From Oscillospiraceae bacterium (GTDB taxonomy: Bacteria; Bacillota; Clostridia; Oscillospirales; Oscillospiraceae): a stretch of DNA of 7,999 nt. The DNA is taken from the NCBI GenBank assembly GCA_020866945.1, contig JAJBVW010000007.1:1754-9752 (forward strand), written 5' to 3'. Positions within the stretch are counted from its first letter, which is position 1. Each line of letters begins with the position of its first letter. Position numbers and translations under genes: made by a program. The notes below the pieces were generated by a model. The model was given only the letters and a program-made list of their open reading frames with translations. It was not told where the DNA came from and made no database searches. Positions 1-6,723 of this stretch are shown in pieces.

Positions 1-572
1 TTATACCGCGCCTTGGTTGCGATAAGCCGGGCGCTGATGGGGGCGATGGTCTCCAGGGGCAGAAGGCCGTTTTCCTCCAGCGTCTTGCCCGTCTTCACAA
101 TGTCCACGATAACGTCCGAGAGACCTACGATGGGGGCCAGCTCTATGGAGCCGTTTAATTTAATAATGTCAATCTGGCGGCTCTGGGCGCTGTAATGGCG
201 GCGGGCGATGTTGGGGAATTTCGTCGCCACCCGCAGCGTGCGGGCGTAATCGTCCCGGAAATCCGCCGGGCCGGCGACGCACATCCGGCACCGGCCCATG
301 TGCAGGTCGAGCAGCTCGTATACGTCGGGGGCGTATTCCAGCAGGATGTCCTTTCCGGCCACGCCGATGTCCGCCGCGCCGCGCTCGACGTAGATGGGAA
401 CGTCCGTGGGCTTTGCCCAGAAGTAGCGCACCCCGGCCCTTTCGTTTTCAAAGATAAGCCGCCGGTTCGGCTCCAGCAGGGCGGGGCAGTCGTACCCCGC
501 GGCCTGAAATATATCATATACCTTCTCGCCCAGCCGTCCCTTTGGCAGGGCAATGTTCAGCATCTGTCCCAT
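1..572 (-). CDS. hisG: ATP phosphoribosyltransferase catalytic subunit, short form (3' end beyond the window)
   Basis: HisG joins ATP and PRPP to give phosphoribosyl-ATP, the first step of histidine synthesis, in the cytoplasm. 190 codons are open from the ATG at 572 to the left edge. The N-terminus MLNIALPKGRLGEKV is typical, followed by the periplasmic-binding-like core with AKPTDVPIYVERGAADIGVA at residues 53-72. The PRPP-binding loop DIVKTGKT lies at 157-164. Family members of this short type are about 205-215 residues, so only some 15-25 residues are missing. That length means the C-terminal regulatory domain of long HisG is absent, and short HisG needs HisZ, which is the gene immediately upstream. 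The start is supported by GGGAGG about 10 bases upstream, inside the end of hisZ; only 5 bases separate the two genes. This gene opens off the edge of the window, so its downstream his neighbours are not visible. Identification is very secure. Confidence 0.96.
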   Translation of the reverse strand, partial: MGQMLNIALPKGRLGEKVYDIFQAAGYDCPALLEPNRRLIFENERAGVRYFWAKPTDVPIYVERGAADIGVAGKDILLEYAPDVYELLDLHMGRCRMCVAGPADFRDDYARTLRVATKFPNIARRHYSAQSRQIDIIKLNGSIELAPIVGLSDVIVDIVKTGKTLEENGLLPLETIAPISARLIATKARY

Positions 573-577
573 GATTA

Positions 578-1669
578 TTATACCTCCCTGCCGTCCGGGC
601 CTATGCGCCGCTTATAGGTGAGGCCACATTCTCCCGCCGGCTGCACGCGGAAGGTCTCGCCATCGGCCTCCAGCGCCTTTGCCATGGCCGCCACGGCGGC
701 GGGGTCGTCCTCCGGCGCATAGACGAGAAGGGTGTCCACGTCGTAGGGCGCGGGGCTTGTCAGAAGCCTCTCCAGCTCGTTTAGGTATACGGCAAAGCCA
801 ATCGCCCCGCCGGGCTTTCCCATGCGGTGCAGAAGGCTGTCATACCGCCCGCCGGAGAGCACGCCGACGGAGACCCCGTCCACGAACCCCCGGAACGTCA
901 GACCGTTATAGTAGTCCATGTCGTTTACCACGGAGAGGTCGAGGTTTATGTGATACGTTCCGAACCCGGCGAGGATTTTCCCGAGCGCCTCCAGCTCCTT
1001 CGCCGCCTGGCGGCTCGCGGGGGGCAGCGGCAGGGCCATGAGCTTCGGCAGCCACTGCCCGATGGGGCCCGCGCGACAGGTGAGCTTGCGCAGCAGCCGC
1101 TGCGTATCGCGGGAAAGACCAAGCGCCGCGCCGGTATCCTCCAGTGCGGGGAGATTTTTCTCTCCCATGGCGGCCAGCAGCGCTGCCCGCCCCTCCTGCG
1201 GAATGTCCAGCGAGGCGAGAAGCCCCCGCAAAATGCCCATGTGCGACAGGTCGAGCACATAACTCGGGCTGACGGCCTCCAGGCTCCGCGCCGCCAGCAT
1301 CAGCACCTCGGCCATGGCGTAATCGTCCACCGCGCCGATGCACTCAAGCCCCGTCTGCATGATTTCCTGGAAGCCCATGCCGTTTCGCGGCACGCGGTAG
1401 ACGCTCTCGCGGTAAAACACCTTCTGCGGCCCCTGGCTCTCCCGGCTGTTTTTGATGATGGAGAGGGTGATGTCCGGCTTGAGCGCCATCAGGCGTCCGT
1501 TGGTGTCGCTGAAGGTGAGGATTTGCTCGCTTTCCAGAAAATTCCTGTTCTGGGCGTAGAGGTCGTATTCCTCAAACTTGCTCATGCGGTACTGCCGGTA
1601 GCCATAGCGCTGGTAAAGCGCGCAAAGCGCGGCGGAGAGCCGATCCTCCGGCCTTGTGGTCGTCGTCAT
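578..1669 (-). CDS. hisZ: ATP phosphoribosyltransferase regulatory subunit HisZ
   Basis: HisZ is a histidyl-tRNA synthetase paralogue that does not charge tRNA but binds short HisG to form the active, histidine-sensitive ATP phosphoribosyltransferase. The 363-residue product keeps the class II synthetase fold: a motif-2-like stretch KVFYRESVYR near 83-92 followed by FQEIMQTGLECIG, and the GGRYDSLL histidine motif at 273-280. The HisRS catalytic Arg of LVRGLDYY is replaced: here the segment reads VVNDMDYYNG (247-256), with Asn249 in the Arg position. This argues for HisZ rather than HisRS. The C-terminal part (about 310-363) is a shortened remnant of the anticodon-binding region. The reading frame stays open 68 codons further upstream, but that lies inside the preceding gene. 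The ATG at 1669 has GGAGG 7 bases before it and overlaps the regulator's stop as ATGA, implying coupled translation. hisG follows after 5 bases. Confidence 0.95.
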   Translation of the reverse strand: MTTTTRPEDRLSAALCALYQRYGYRQYRMSKFEEYDLYAQNRNFLESEQILTFSDTNGRLMALKPDITLSIIKNSRESQGPQKVFYRESVYRVPRNGMGFQEIMQTGLECIGAVDDYAMAEVLMLAARSLEAVSPSYVLDLSHMGILRGLLASLDIPQEGRAALLAAMGEKNLPALEDTGAALGLSRDTQRLLRKLTCRAGPIGQWLPKLMALPLPPASRQAAKELEALGKILAGFGTYHINLDLSVVNDMDYYNGLTFRGFVDGVSVGVLSGGRYDSLLHRMGKPGGAIGFAVYLNELERLLTSPAPYDVDTLLVYAPEDDPAAVAAMAKALEADGETFRVQPAGECGLTYKRRIGPDGREV

Positions 1670-1968
1670 TGGCTGTCCTCCTTCCCTGCGGTCAGGCGTT
1701 CCAGCACGAGCTGATAGCCGCCCGCGCCGTATTCCAGGCAGCGCTTCACCCGGCTGATGGTGGCGGAGCTTGCGCCCGTCTCCTGGATGGTCTGCTGATA
1801 GGAGCGGCCCCCGGCCAGCATTTCGGCCACGGCAAGCCGCTGGGAGATGGACTGAATCTCCCGCACGGTGCATAAGTCCTCAAAATATTGATAGCACTCC
1901 TCCACGCTTTGCAGGGCGAGGATGGAGCGGAAAAGCTGGTCTGTCTCCTGGGTCTGTGGCAGAGACAT
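1666..1968 (-). CDS. yerC: TrpR-like transcriptional regulator, YerC/YecD family (probable histidine-operon repressor)
   Basis: A 100-residue all-helical DNA-binding protein of the TrpR-like YerC/YecD family. The segment VREIQSISQRLAVAEMLAGG (35-54) corresponds to the helices before the TrpR helix-turn-helix. SYQQTIQETGASSATISRVK (56-75) is the helix-turn-helix itself, with the typical SATISRVKRCLEYG recognition-helix region. The family is about 100 residues, so the gene is complete. The start ATG is preceded by AGGAGGT (1978-1984, read on the minus strand) 9 bases away. It is the first gene of an operon with hisZ and hisG. As I recall, comparative-genomics work has proposed these proteins as histidine-responsive repressors (HisR); I could not check that here. 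The leading position and the ATGA overlap with hisZ support self-regulation of the operon. The family call is secure, while the ligand is inference. Confidence 0.92.
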   Translation of the reverse strand: MSLPQTQETDQLFRSILALQSVEECYQYFEDLCTVREIQSISQRLAVAEMLAGGRSYQQTIQETGASSATISRVKRCLEYGAGGYQLVLERLTAGKEDSQ

Positions 1969-2002
1969 AGTACAAATACCTCCTGGATGTCAAATCATCT
2001 CG

Positions 2003-2016
2003 CTATCATACTATCA
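2003..2016. repeat. Tandem CTATCA direct repeat over the his promoter -10; candidate operator
   Basis: The plus strand reads CTATCATACTATCA, two identical 6-mers spaced 8 bases start to start. They sit on the -10 box and just upstream of the predicted transcription start of the yerC-hisZ-hisG operon. A repressor here would block RNA polymerase. It is a direct rather than inverted repeat, unlike the classical TrpR operator, so assignment to YerC is speculative. Confidence 0.35.
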
Positions 2017-2036
2017 CGCTAAAGGGATGAAGTCAA
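2008..2036 (-). promoter_or_regulatory. Promoter of the yerC-hisZ-hisG operon
   Basis: Read on the minus strand: -35 TTGACT (2036-2031), a 17-base spacer, then -10 TAGTAT (2013-2008). Transcription would start near 2001, giving a leader of about 33 bases before the yerC ATG. That is too short for a T-box or attenuator. The -10 box lies within the direct repeat noted separately. Confidence 0.75.
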
Positions 2037-2067
2037 CCGCAGAGCGCTTATGCTCCCGCCAAAATTG

Positions 2068-2089
2068 ATGGCCGGAACAGCCATTTTTT
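2068..2089 (+). other. Short hairpin with T-tract in the divergent intergenic region
   Basis: ATGGC (2068-2072), a 7-base loop, then GCCAT (2080-2084) running into six Ts (2084-2089). It resembles a weak intrinsic terminator read on the plus strand, but no plus-strand gene lies upstream. It sits between the divergent his and secreted-protein promoters. It could stop antisense transcripts coming out of the his operon or be a chance stem; five base pairs is short. Confidence 0.3.
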
Positions 2090-2122
2090 CGTGGATTCCG
2101 CACAAGGGCGGGCGTTTTGCTT

Positions 2123-2151
2123 TTGACATTCTCATAACCATATGGTATCAT
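2123..2151 (+). promoter_or_regulatory. Strong sigma-A-type promoter of the secreted beta-helix protein
   Basis: Perfect -35 TTGACA (2123-2128), a 17-base spacer, then -10 TATCAT (2146-2151), one mismatch from consensus. Transcription would start near 2158, leaving a leader of about 30 bases with GGAGGAA at 2177-2183. This is close to the best promoter possible, suggesting high constitutive expression. Confidence 0.85.
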
Positions 2152-2188
2152 AGATAAACAATCTTTATAAAGAAACGGAGGAACGAGT

Positions 2189-4354
2189 ATGAAGTTCAAG
2201 AAAGTCCTGTCGCTGGCCCTGGTGCTGGCCATGGCCCTCTCCCTTGGCGCTGTGGGCGCGTTTGCCTCGGAGGAGGCGACGGAGGATCTGGGCGGCGGCC
2301 TGGGGACAGAGCTTATCGAGGCCGGCGTGGACTTGAGCAGCGACGCCTCTGACGAGGCCACCGAGGAGCCGAAGGACATCGTGGTTATCGAGGAGAGCTG
2401 CGAGCTGGAGGAGCTGACCGTGGGCGAGAATGAGGAGCTGCGCGGCCCCAACGGCGAGCTTGTCACCATGACCATCGACGGCGTGCAGACGGACATCGTC
2501 TCCGGCGAGAGCTACACCGGCAATATCGTCCTCACCCTGACGGACGAGGCGTATCTCAGCGGCCCCAACATGGGTTCCACCTACACCTATGAGCAGCGGG
2601 CAGCCCTCTATTATTATAACGGAGAGAAGGTCGATTCCCTCTCCGTGGATGCCGCCGTGGTGGACAACACCATCACCTCTGAGGGCGCCAACTTCAACGG
2701 CATTATGATTACCGGGGACGACGGCTCCGAAATTGACCTGTCCGGCTACGAGATCAACCTCACCGGCTGGGGCGAGAACGATATGGGCGGCGTGGGCGCC
2801 GGCCTCTATGTCGTCGGATCCGACCTGACGGCGAACATCTCCGACGTGACCATCCGCACCTACGGGGCCACCCGCACGGCGGTATTCACCGGCGGGGACA
2901 ACGTGGTGAATCTGGATAACGTGCAGGTCTACACCTATTCCGGCGAGCTGCCGGAGGGCACCAGCGACCTGAACAACATGGAGGTTCCCTGGATGCTGGG
3001 GCTTATCGGCGACTGCCGGGCCACCAACGCCCTAGGCGGCACCGCGACCACCTGGACGAATTCCGTTGTCGTGGCCTATGACTGGGGCGCGCTGTCCACC
3101 GACTCCATCGGCTCGTCCTATGACGCCGGCACCAATGTGGACGGCGGCCATGTGGAGCTGACCACCTATAACACCTATGTAGCCACACTGTATTCCGGCT
3201 ACGGGGCCTATGCCGACGGCGGCGCTCTTGACCGCTTCTATGACAGCGCCCTGGACGTGGTGGACACCGCCGTTATCATGACCGGCACCGGCGAGGCCAC
3301 CTTTGACGGCACCTATGTGAACGCCGGGGCCAACGCCGTCATGGTTCATTCCGGCGGCGGCGGCACCATCAACGCCATCAATTCCGAGTTCCATGTAAAC
3401 GGCGTGGCGTTCCTCATCAAGGACTCCATGATGACCGTGAACATTGAAAACTCCACTGTGGCCTTTGACGGCACGGCGGAATTTGACGCGGAGCTGGCGG
3501 CCAGCTACGGCGTGGACGTGGACGACGAGATTTTCGACTATGAGACCTACGACCGGGCGCTGTATAACCAGACCAATATCACCGCCATCGTGAAGGTGCA
3601 GCACAACGCGGACGCCGGCTCCGGCTCCGACGATGAGCAGCATGCTGTGGTCGTGAACGTGACCGACTCCGTGCTGGAGGGCGATTTCCTGAACACCTGC
3701 GCGGACGTGCTTTCCGTCACCACCACCATGATGGGCAGCGAGGTCACCAAGGAGCGGCCCTCCCGGAGCCTCGAGGTCTATGTCACCGACTCTGAGATTA
3801 CCGGCGCTGTCTCCCTGGGCCAGGATACCTGGGACAGCAACATCCTGACCACCATCTCCGGCGGGGAGAACGAGTTCCAGTACGCCGCCTCCACGGAGCT
3901 GGGCTTCTACACTGACGGGGAGCATGGCCTGGAGCTGACCCTGACCGGCTCTGTCTGGAATGTGACCGAGACGAGCTATCTGACCAAGCTGGTCATTGAC
4001 GAGGCTTCTGTGGTCAGCGGCACCATGACCGTGGACGGGGTGGAGACCGAGCTTGCCGCCGGAACCTACGAGGGCGAGATTGTTGTCTCTCCCGCTGACG
4101 CCGAGACCGGCGCAACCGCCGAGGCCGCTTCCGATACGCTCAGCGTGGAGGAGGCCTATGTGGAATATCTCCACGAGTGGCTGCTGGCGGAGGACGCCGT
4201 GAACGAGACCATGACCGAAGACGTTGTGGAAAATGAGTTCATGCCCCTTATCGAGGCCGGCGACTACTACACCTTCCCCGCGGAAATGCTCTGGGGCGAT
4301 ATGCTGGAAACCGGCAACCCCATGACCTATGAGGAGTTCGCGGCCCAGTATTGA
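2189..4354 (+). CDS. Secreted acidic protein, probable parallel beta-helix (adhesin-like), function unknown
   Basis: A 721-residue exported protein. Residues 1-26 are a Sec signal peptide: MKFKK, a long hydrophobic run, then AFA before Ser27. Residues 27-90 form an acidic linker. Residues about 155-590 are rich in Asn, Gly, Thr, Val and short alternating strands such as GTINAINSEFHVNGVAFLI (392-410) and MTVNIENSTVAFDG (415-428), the pattern of right-handed parallel beta-helix proteins. A related motif occurs at 93-114 and 612-633, bracketing this core. The C-terminal 70 residues (about 652-721) look helical, end in PMTYEEFAAQY and are distinct from the core. By hand count there are about 125 Asp/Glu against fewer than 20 Lys/Arg, so it is very acidic. 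I see no LPXTG, SLH, lipobox or transmembrane anchor. It has three cysteines (71, 276, 504) and no recognisable polysaccharide-lyase active site. The start has GGAGG 7 bases upstream. It stands alone between its own promoter and terminator. A surface adhesin or matrix role is inference. Confidence 0.88.
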   Translation: MKFKKVLSLALVLAMALSLGAVGAFASEEATEDLGGGLGTELIEAGVDLSSDASDEATEEPKDIVVIEESCELEELTVGENEELRGPNGELVTMTIDGVQTDIVSGESYTGNIVLTLTDEAYLSGPNMGSTYTYEQRAALYYYNGEKVDSLSVDAAVVDNTITSEGANFNGIMITGDDGSEIDLSGYEINLTGWGENDMGGVGAGLYVVGSDLTANISDVTIRTYGATRTAVFTGGDNVVNLDNVQVYTYSGELPEGTSDLNNMEVPWMLGLIGDCRATNALGGTATTWTNSVVVAYDWGALSTDSIGSSYDAGTNVDGGHVELTTYNTYVATLYSGYGAYADGGALDRFYDSALDVVDTAVIMTGTGEATFDGTYVNAGANAVMVHSGGGGTINAINSEFHVNGVAFLIKDSMMTVNIENSTVAFDGTAEFDAELAASYGVDVDDEIFDYETYDRALYNQTNITAIVKVQHNADAGSGSDDEQHAVVVNVTDSVLEGDFLNTCADVLSVTTTMMGSEVTKERPSRSLEVYVTDSEITGAVSLGQDTWDSNILTTISGGENEFQYAASTELGFYTDGEHGLELTLTGSVWNVTETSYLTKLVIDEASVVSGTMTVDGVETELAAGTYEGEIVVSPADAETGATAEAASDTLSVEEAYVEYLHEWLLAEDAVNETMTEDVVENEFMPLIEAGDYYTFPAEMLWGDMLETGNPMTYEEFAAQY
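2465..2530 (+). repeat. First copy of a duplicated motif in the secreted protein
   Basis: Encodes residues 93-114, TMTIDGVQTDIV followed by SGESYTGNIV. It matches residues 612-633 at about 12 of 22 positions with one gap (TMT-DGV-T, G, Y, G, IV conserved). It lies just before the predicted beta-helix core. Confidence 0.6.
4022..4087 (+). repeat. Second copy of the duplicated motif in the secreted protein
   Basis: Encodes residues 612-633, TMTVDGVETELAAG followed by TYEGEIVV. It lies just after the predicted beta-helix core, so the two copies bracket the central region. They may be equivalent capping or accessory beta-hairpin units. Confidence 0.6.
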
Positions 4355-4366
4355 TGCAAGTATAAC
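4337..4366 (+). promoter_or_regulatory. Weak candidate promoter for the MBL-fold hydrolase
   Basis: TATAAC (4361-4366, one mismatch to -10 consensus) lies 18 bases after TTCGCG (4337-4342, a poor -35), overlapping the end of the secreted-protein gene. Start would be near 4373, inside the 5' arm of the terminator hairpin. It is listed only because no better promoter is visible for the downstream gene. Confidence 0.2.
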
Positions 4367-4369
4367 CAT

Positions 4370-4401
4370 GGGGGAAGTATCGCCTGATACTTCCCCCTTT
4401 T
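4370..4401 (+). terminator. Intrinsic terminator after the secreted-protein gene
   Basis: A perfect 12-bp stem, GGGGGAAGTATC (4370-4381) pairing with GATACTTCCCCC (4386-4397), a GCCT loop and four Ts (4398-4401). It begins 15 bases after the stop codon of the secreted protein. The T-tract is short but the stem is very stable. Confidence 0.9.
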
Positions 4402-4426
4402 GAATTATCGGAAAGGACACAACACA

Positions 4427-5182
4427 ATGCGCATCACGGTTTTGATGGAAAACGACGGGCCGGAGGGCCTGTATGCGGAGCATGGGCTGAGCCTGTATAT
4501 CCGGCATAAGAGCGGCACGGTGCTGCTCGACGGGGGACAATCCGGGCGGTTCGCGGAAAACGCGGCTCGGCTGGGCTGCGATTTGAAGGCGCTGGACGCC
4601 GCCGCGCTCTCCCACGGACACTATGACCACGCCGACGGCCTGCCCGCGCTGCTGGAACAAAACCCGGCCATACGCATCTATGCCCGCCCGGAGGTGATGT
4701 CGCCGCAGATTGGCCATGACGGGCGCTATATCGGGCTGAATGAGGCGCTGCACGGCAAATATGCCGGGCGGTTCGAGCTGTCCGACGAGGCGCGGCAGTT
4801 TCTCCCCGGCCTCTGGCTGATTCCCGACAGCGTCCCGCATGAGCAGTCCCTCGTCGCGGAAACGGCGCGGGGCCTCGTGGTCATGAACAGCTGCTGCCAC
4901 GCGGGCGGGGACAACATTGTCCGCGATATTCTGGCCCGCTTCCCCGGCCAGCGGGTATATGCCCTCATAGGCGGCCTGCACCTTATGGGGCCGGGCGGCG
5001 TCACCACCCTCGGCCCGGAGCCGGAGGCTGTCCGCGCCCTGGCCCGCCGCCTCACCGAAGAGCTTGGCGTGCAGAAAATACTGACCGGCCACTGCACCGG
5101 CGGCCCCGCCTTTGCAATTTTAAAAGAAACCGCCCCCGAAGCAGTGCAGCGCATCCGCACCGGGGACGTGGTGGAAATATAA
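4427..5182 (+). CDS. MBL-fold metal-dependent hydrolase, DHPS-like (COG1237 type)
   Basis: A 251-residue cytoplasmic metallo-beta-lactamase-fold protein with no signal peptide. The metal-binding motif SHGHYDHADG (62-71) supplies His63, His65, Asp67 and His68. Further conserved histidines are in CCHAGGDNIV (His158), IGGLHL (His185) and TGHCTG (His222). The layout, including GLVVMNSCCHAG and the terminal GHCTG, matches the subfamily named after the archaeal dihydropterin-ribofuranosyl aminobenzene phosphate synthase. In bacteria the substrate of these proteins is generally unknown, so I give none. The usual length is about 250-280 residues, so it is complete. The ATG at 4427 is chosen because AAGGA lies 9 bases upstream; an in-frame TTG at 4400 falls in the terminator's T-tract and has no ribosome site. 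There is no room for a promoter between the terminator and this gene. It converges on proS with a 9-base gap and no visible terminator. Confidence 0.88.
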   Translation: MRITVLMENDGPEGLYAEHGLSLYIRHKSGTVLLDGGQSGRFAENAARLGCDLKALDAAALSHGHYDHADGLPALLEQNPAIRIYARPEVMSPQIGHDGRYIGLNEALHGKYAGRFELSDEARQFLPGLWLIPDSVPHEQSLVAETARGLVVMNSCCHAGGDNIVRDILARFPGQRVYALIGGLHLMGPGGVTTLGPEPEAVRALARRLTEELGVQKILTGHCTGGPAFAILKETAPEAVQRIRTGDVVEI

Positions 5183-5191
5183 TTCAGGCGC

Positions 5192-6622
5192 TCAGTACGC
5201 GATGCCCCAGATGACCATGGTCTTTGCGGGCTTGCCGCAGCAGGGGCAGGTGTCGCCCAGGTTTTCCTGCTGGAAGGGGATGCAGCGGCTGGAAACGCCG
5301 GCCTCGGCCTTCATCTTCTCCTCGCAGGCGCGGTCGCCGCACCACATGGTTTTCACAAAGCCGTCCTGGGCCTTCTCCCGCACCTCGTCCAGCGTGGCGG
5401 CGGGATAGGTGTGGCTGTCAAGATTTTCCTTGGCCTTTTGGAACATGGATTCATGAATCTCATCGAGCAGGGCGGGGACGGCGGTCTCCAGGCTCTCCAG
5501 GGGCAGGAAGGTCTTCTCTCCCGTGTCCCGGCGGGCGGCGACGAACTGGCCCTTCTCCAAATCCTTGGGGCCAATCTCAATCCGCAGGGGAACGCCCTTC
5601 ATCTCATACTGCGCGAACTTCCAGCCGGGGCTGTTGTCGGAGAAATCGCCCTTGGCGCGGATGCCGGCCTTTTGCAGCCGCTCCACCAGCGCCTCCGCCG
5701 CCTCTGTGACGCCGGGCTTGTGGGCGGCGATGGGCAGCACCACCGCCTGCAAAGGGGCCACGCGGGGGGGCAACACCAGGCCGTTGTCGTCCCCGTGGGT
5801 CATAATCAGGCCCCCGATGGTGCGGGTGGAGAGACCCCAGCTCGTCTGGTGGGGATAGGCGGACTGGTTGTTTTTGTCCTGGAAGGTGATGCCGAACGCG
5901 CGGGCGAAGCCGTCCCCAAAATAGTGGCTGGTGCCGGACTGGAGGGCCTTGTGGTCGTGCATCATGCACTCGATGGTGTAGGTGTTCACAGCTCCGGCGA
6001 AGCGCTCCTTCTCCGTCTTGTTGCCGCGAATGACCGGCATGGCCAGCAGGTTTTCGCAGCAGTCGGCGTAGATTTCCAGCATTTGCAGGGTTTCCTCGCG
6101 GGCCTCCTCCTCCGTGGCGTGGAGGGTGTGTCCCTCCTGCCAGAGAAATTCACGGCCGCGCAGGAAGGGGCGGGTGGTCTTTTCCCACCGCAGCACGCTG
6201 CACCACTGGTTATATTTCATCGGAAGGTCGCGCCAGGAGTGGAGCACATGGCTCCAATGCTCGCAAAAGAGCGTCTCGCTCGTGGGCCGGACGCAAAGCC
6301 ACTCCGGCAGCTCCTCCGAGCCGCCGACCGTTACCCACGCGCACTCCGGAGCGAAGCCCTCCACATGGTCTTTCTCCTTTTGCAGCAGGCTTTCCGGAAT
6401 GAGCATCGGCATGGAGACGTTTTCATGCCCGGTCTCCTTGAAACGCTTGTCGAGATACTGCATAATATTCTCCCAAATGGCATATCCATAGGGACGCAGG
6501 ACAAACAGGCCCTTGATGCCGGAATAGTCCACCAGCTCCGCCTTGGTGCATACATCCGTGTACCACTGGGCGAAATTATCCTCCATGGAGGCAATCTGCT
6601 CTACCTTTTTTTCCTTTGCCAT
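5192..6622 (-). CDS. proS: Prolyl-tRNA synthetase, type 3 (archaeal/eukaryote-like)
   Basis: Charges tRNA-Pro with proline in the cytoplasm; essential for translation. The 476-residue length and architecture are those of the Thermus/archaeal-type enzyme, not the ~570-residue bacterial type, so the INS editing domain is absent. The class II core has VRPTSETLFCEHW (111-123), motif 2 VLRWEKTTRPFLRGREFLWQ (143-162), and motif 3 STRTIGGLIMTHGDDNGL (265-282). The anticodon-binding domain covers about 292-395. The C-terminal zinc domain has Cys428, Cys433, Cys459 and Cys462, with the same spacing as in the Thermus enzyme, and the chain ends in the characteristic Tyr (GIAY). The ATG at 6622 is preferred over the in-frame TTG at 6631, because AAGGAG (6633-6638, minus strand) abuts the TTG but sits 10 bases from the ATG. 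It has its own strong promoter. Mischarged Ala-tRNA-Pro would have to be cleared by a separate editing protein, not seen here. Confidence 0.97.
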   Translation of the reverse strand: MAKEKKVEQIASMEDNFAQWYTDVCTKAELVDYSGIKGLFVLRPYGYAIWENIMQYLDKRFKETGHENVSMPMLIPESLLQKEKDHVEGFAPECAWVTVGGSEELPEWLCVRPTSETLFCEHWSHVLHSWRDLPMKYNQWCSVLRWEKTTRPFLRGREFLWQEGHTLHATEEEAREETLQMLEIYADCCENLLAMPVIRGNKTEKERFAGAVNTYTIECMMHDHKALQSGTSHYFGDGFARAFGITFQDKNNQSAYPHQTSWGLSTRTIGGLIMTHGDDNGLVLPPRVAPLQAVVLPIAAHKPGVTEAAEALVERLQKAGIRAKGDFSDNSPGWKFAQYEMKGVPLRIEIGPKDLEKGQFVAARRDTGEKTFLPLESLETAVPALLDEIHESMFQKAKENLDSHTYPAATLDEVREKAQDGFVKTMWCGDRACEEKMKAEAGVSSRCIPFQQENLGDTCPCCGKPAKTMVIWGIAY

Positions 6623-6643
6623 AGTCCTCAAGCTCCTTTATCT

Positions 6644-6663
6644 ATCCGCCCCAAGCGGGCGAT
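6644..6663 (-). other. Small hairpin in the proS leader
   Basis: Read on the minus strand, ATCGCCC and GGGCGGAT pair around a GCTTG loop with one bulged G (7 base pairs). It lies a few bases upstream of the proS ribosome site. The leader is only about 56 bases, too short for a T-box. A role in translation is possible but unproven. Confidence 0.3.
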
Positions 6664-6684
6664 TTTGGCTGTCATACGCATCTT

Positions 6685-6713
6685 ATTTTATATAGATTGA
6701 CCGAAGATGTCAA
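6685..6713 (-). promoter_or_regulatory. proS promoter
   Basis: Read on the minus strand: -35 TTGACA (6713-6708, perfect), a 17-base spacer, then -10 TAAAAT (6690-6685, one mismatch). The predicted start is near 6678. It lies back to back with the HAAS-gene promoter. Confidence 0.85.
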
Positions 6714-6723
6714 GAACCGGGGG

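Noticed and set aside
827..1714. A 295-codon plus-strand open frame opposite hisZ.
   Set aside because: It is antisense to hisZ, whose family motifs are clear; no start signal or family is visible.
1971..1999. A second TTGACA close to the yerC start on the minus strand.
   Set aside because: The hexamer 17 bases downstream is CTATGT, overlapping the start codon, so it cannot serve as a working promoter for this gene.
1969..2188. Possible T-box or riboswitch leader for the his operon.
   Set aside because: The promoter at 2008-2036 leaves only about 33 leader bases, with no T-box sequence or structured element of adequate size.
3032..5092. A 686-codon open frame on the minus strand crossing both the secreted-protein and MBL-fold genes.
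   Set aside because: It runs antisense through two well-supported genes and the terminator, its product has no signal peptide, domain or natural composition, and it is explained by GC-rich codon use leaving few stops.
5411..6700. A 429-codon plus-strand open frame opposite proS.
   Set aside because: It is antisense to a certain prolyl-tRNA synthetase, has no ribosome site or recognisable domain, and is a codon-bias artefact.
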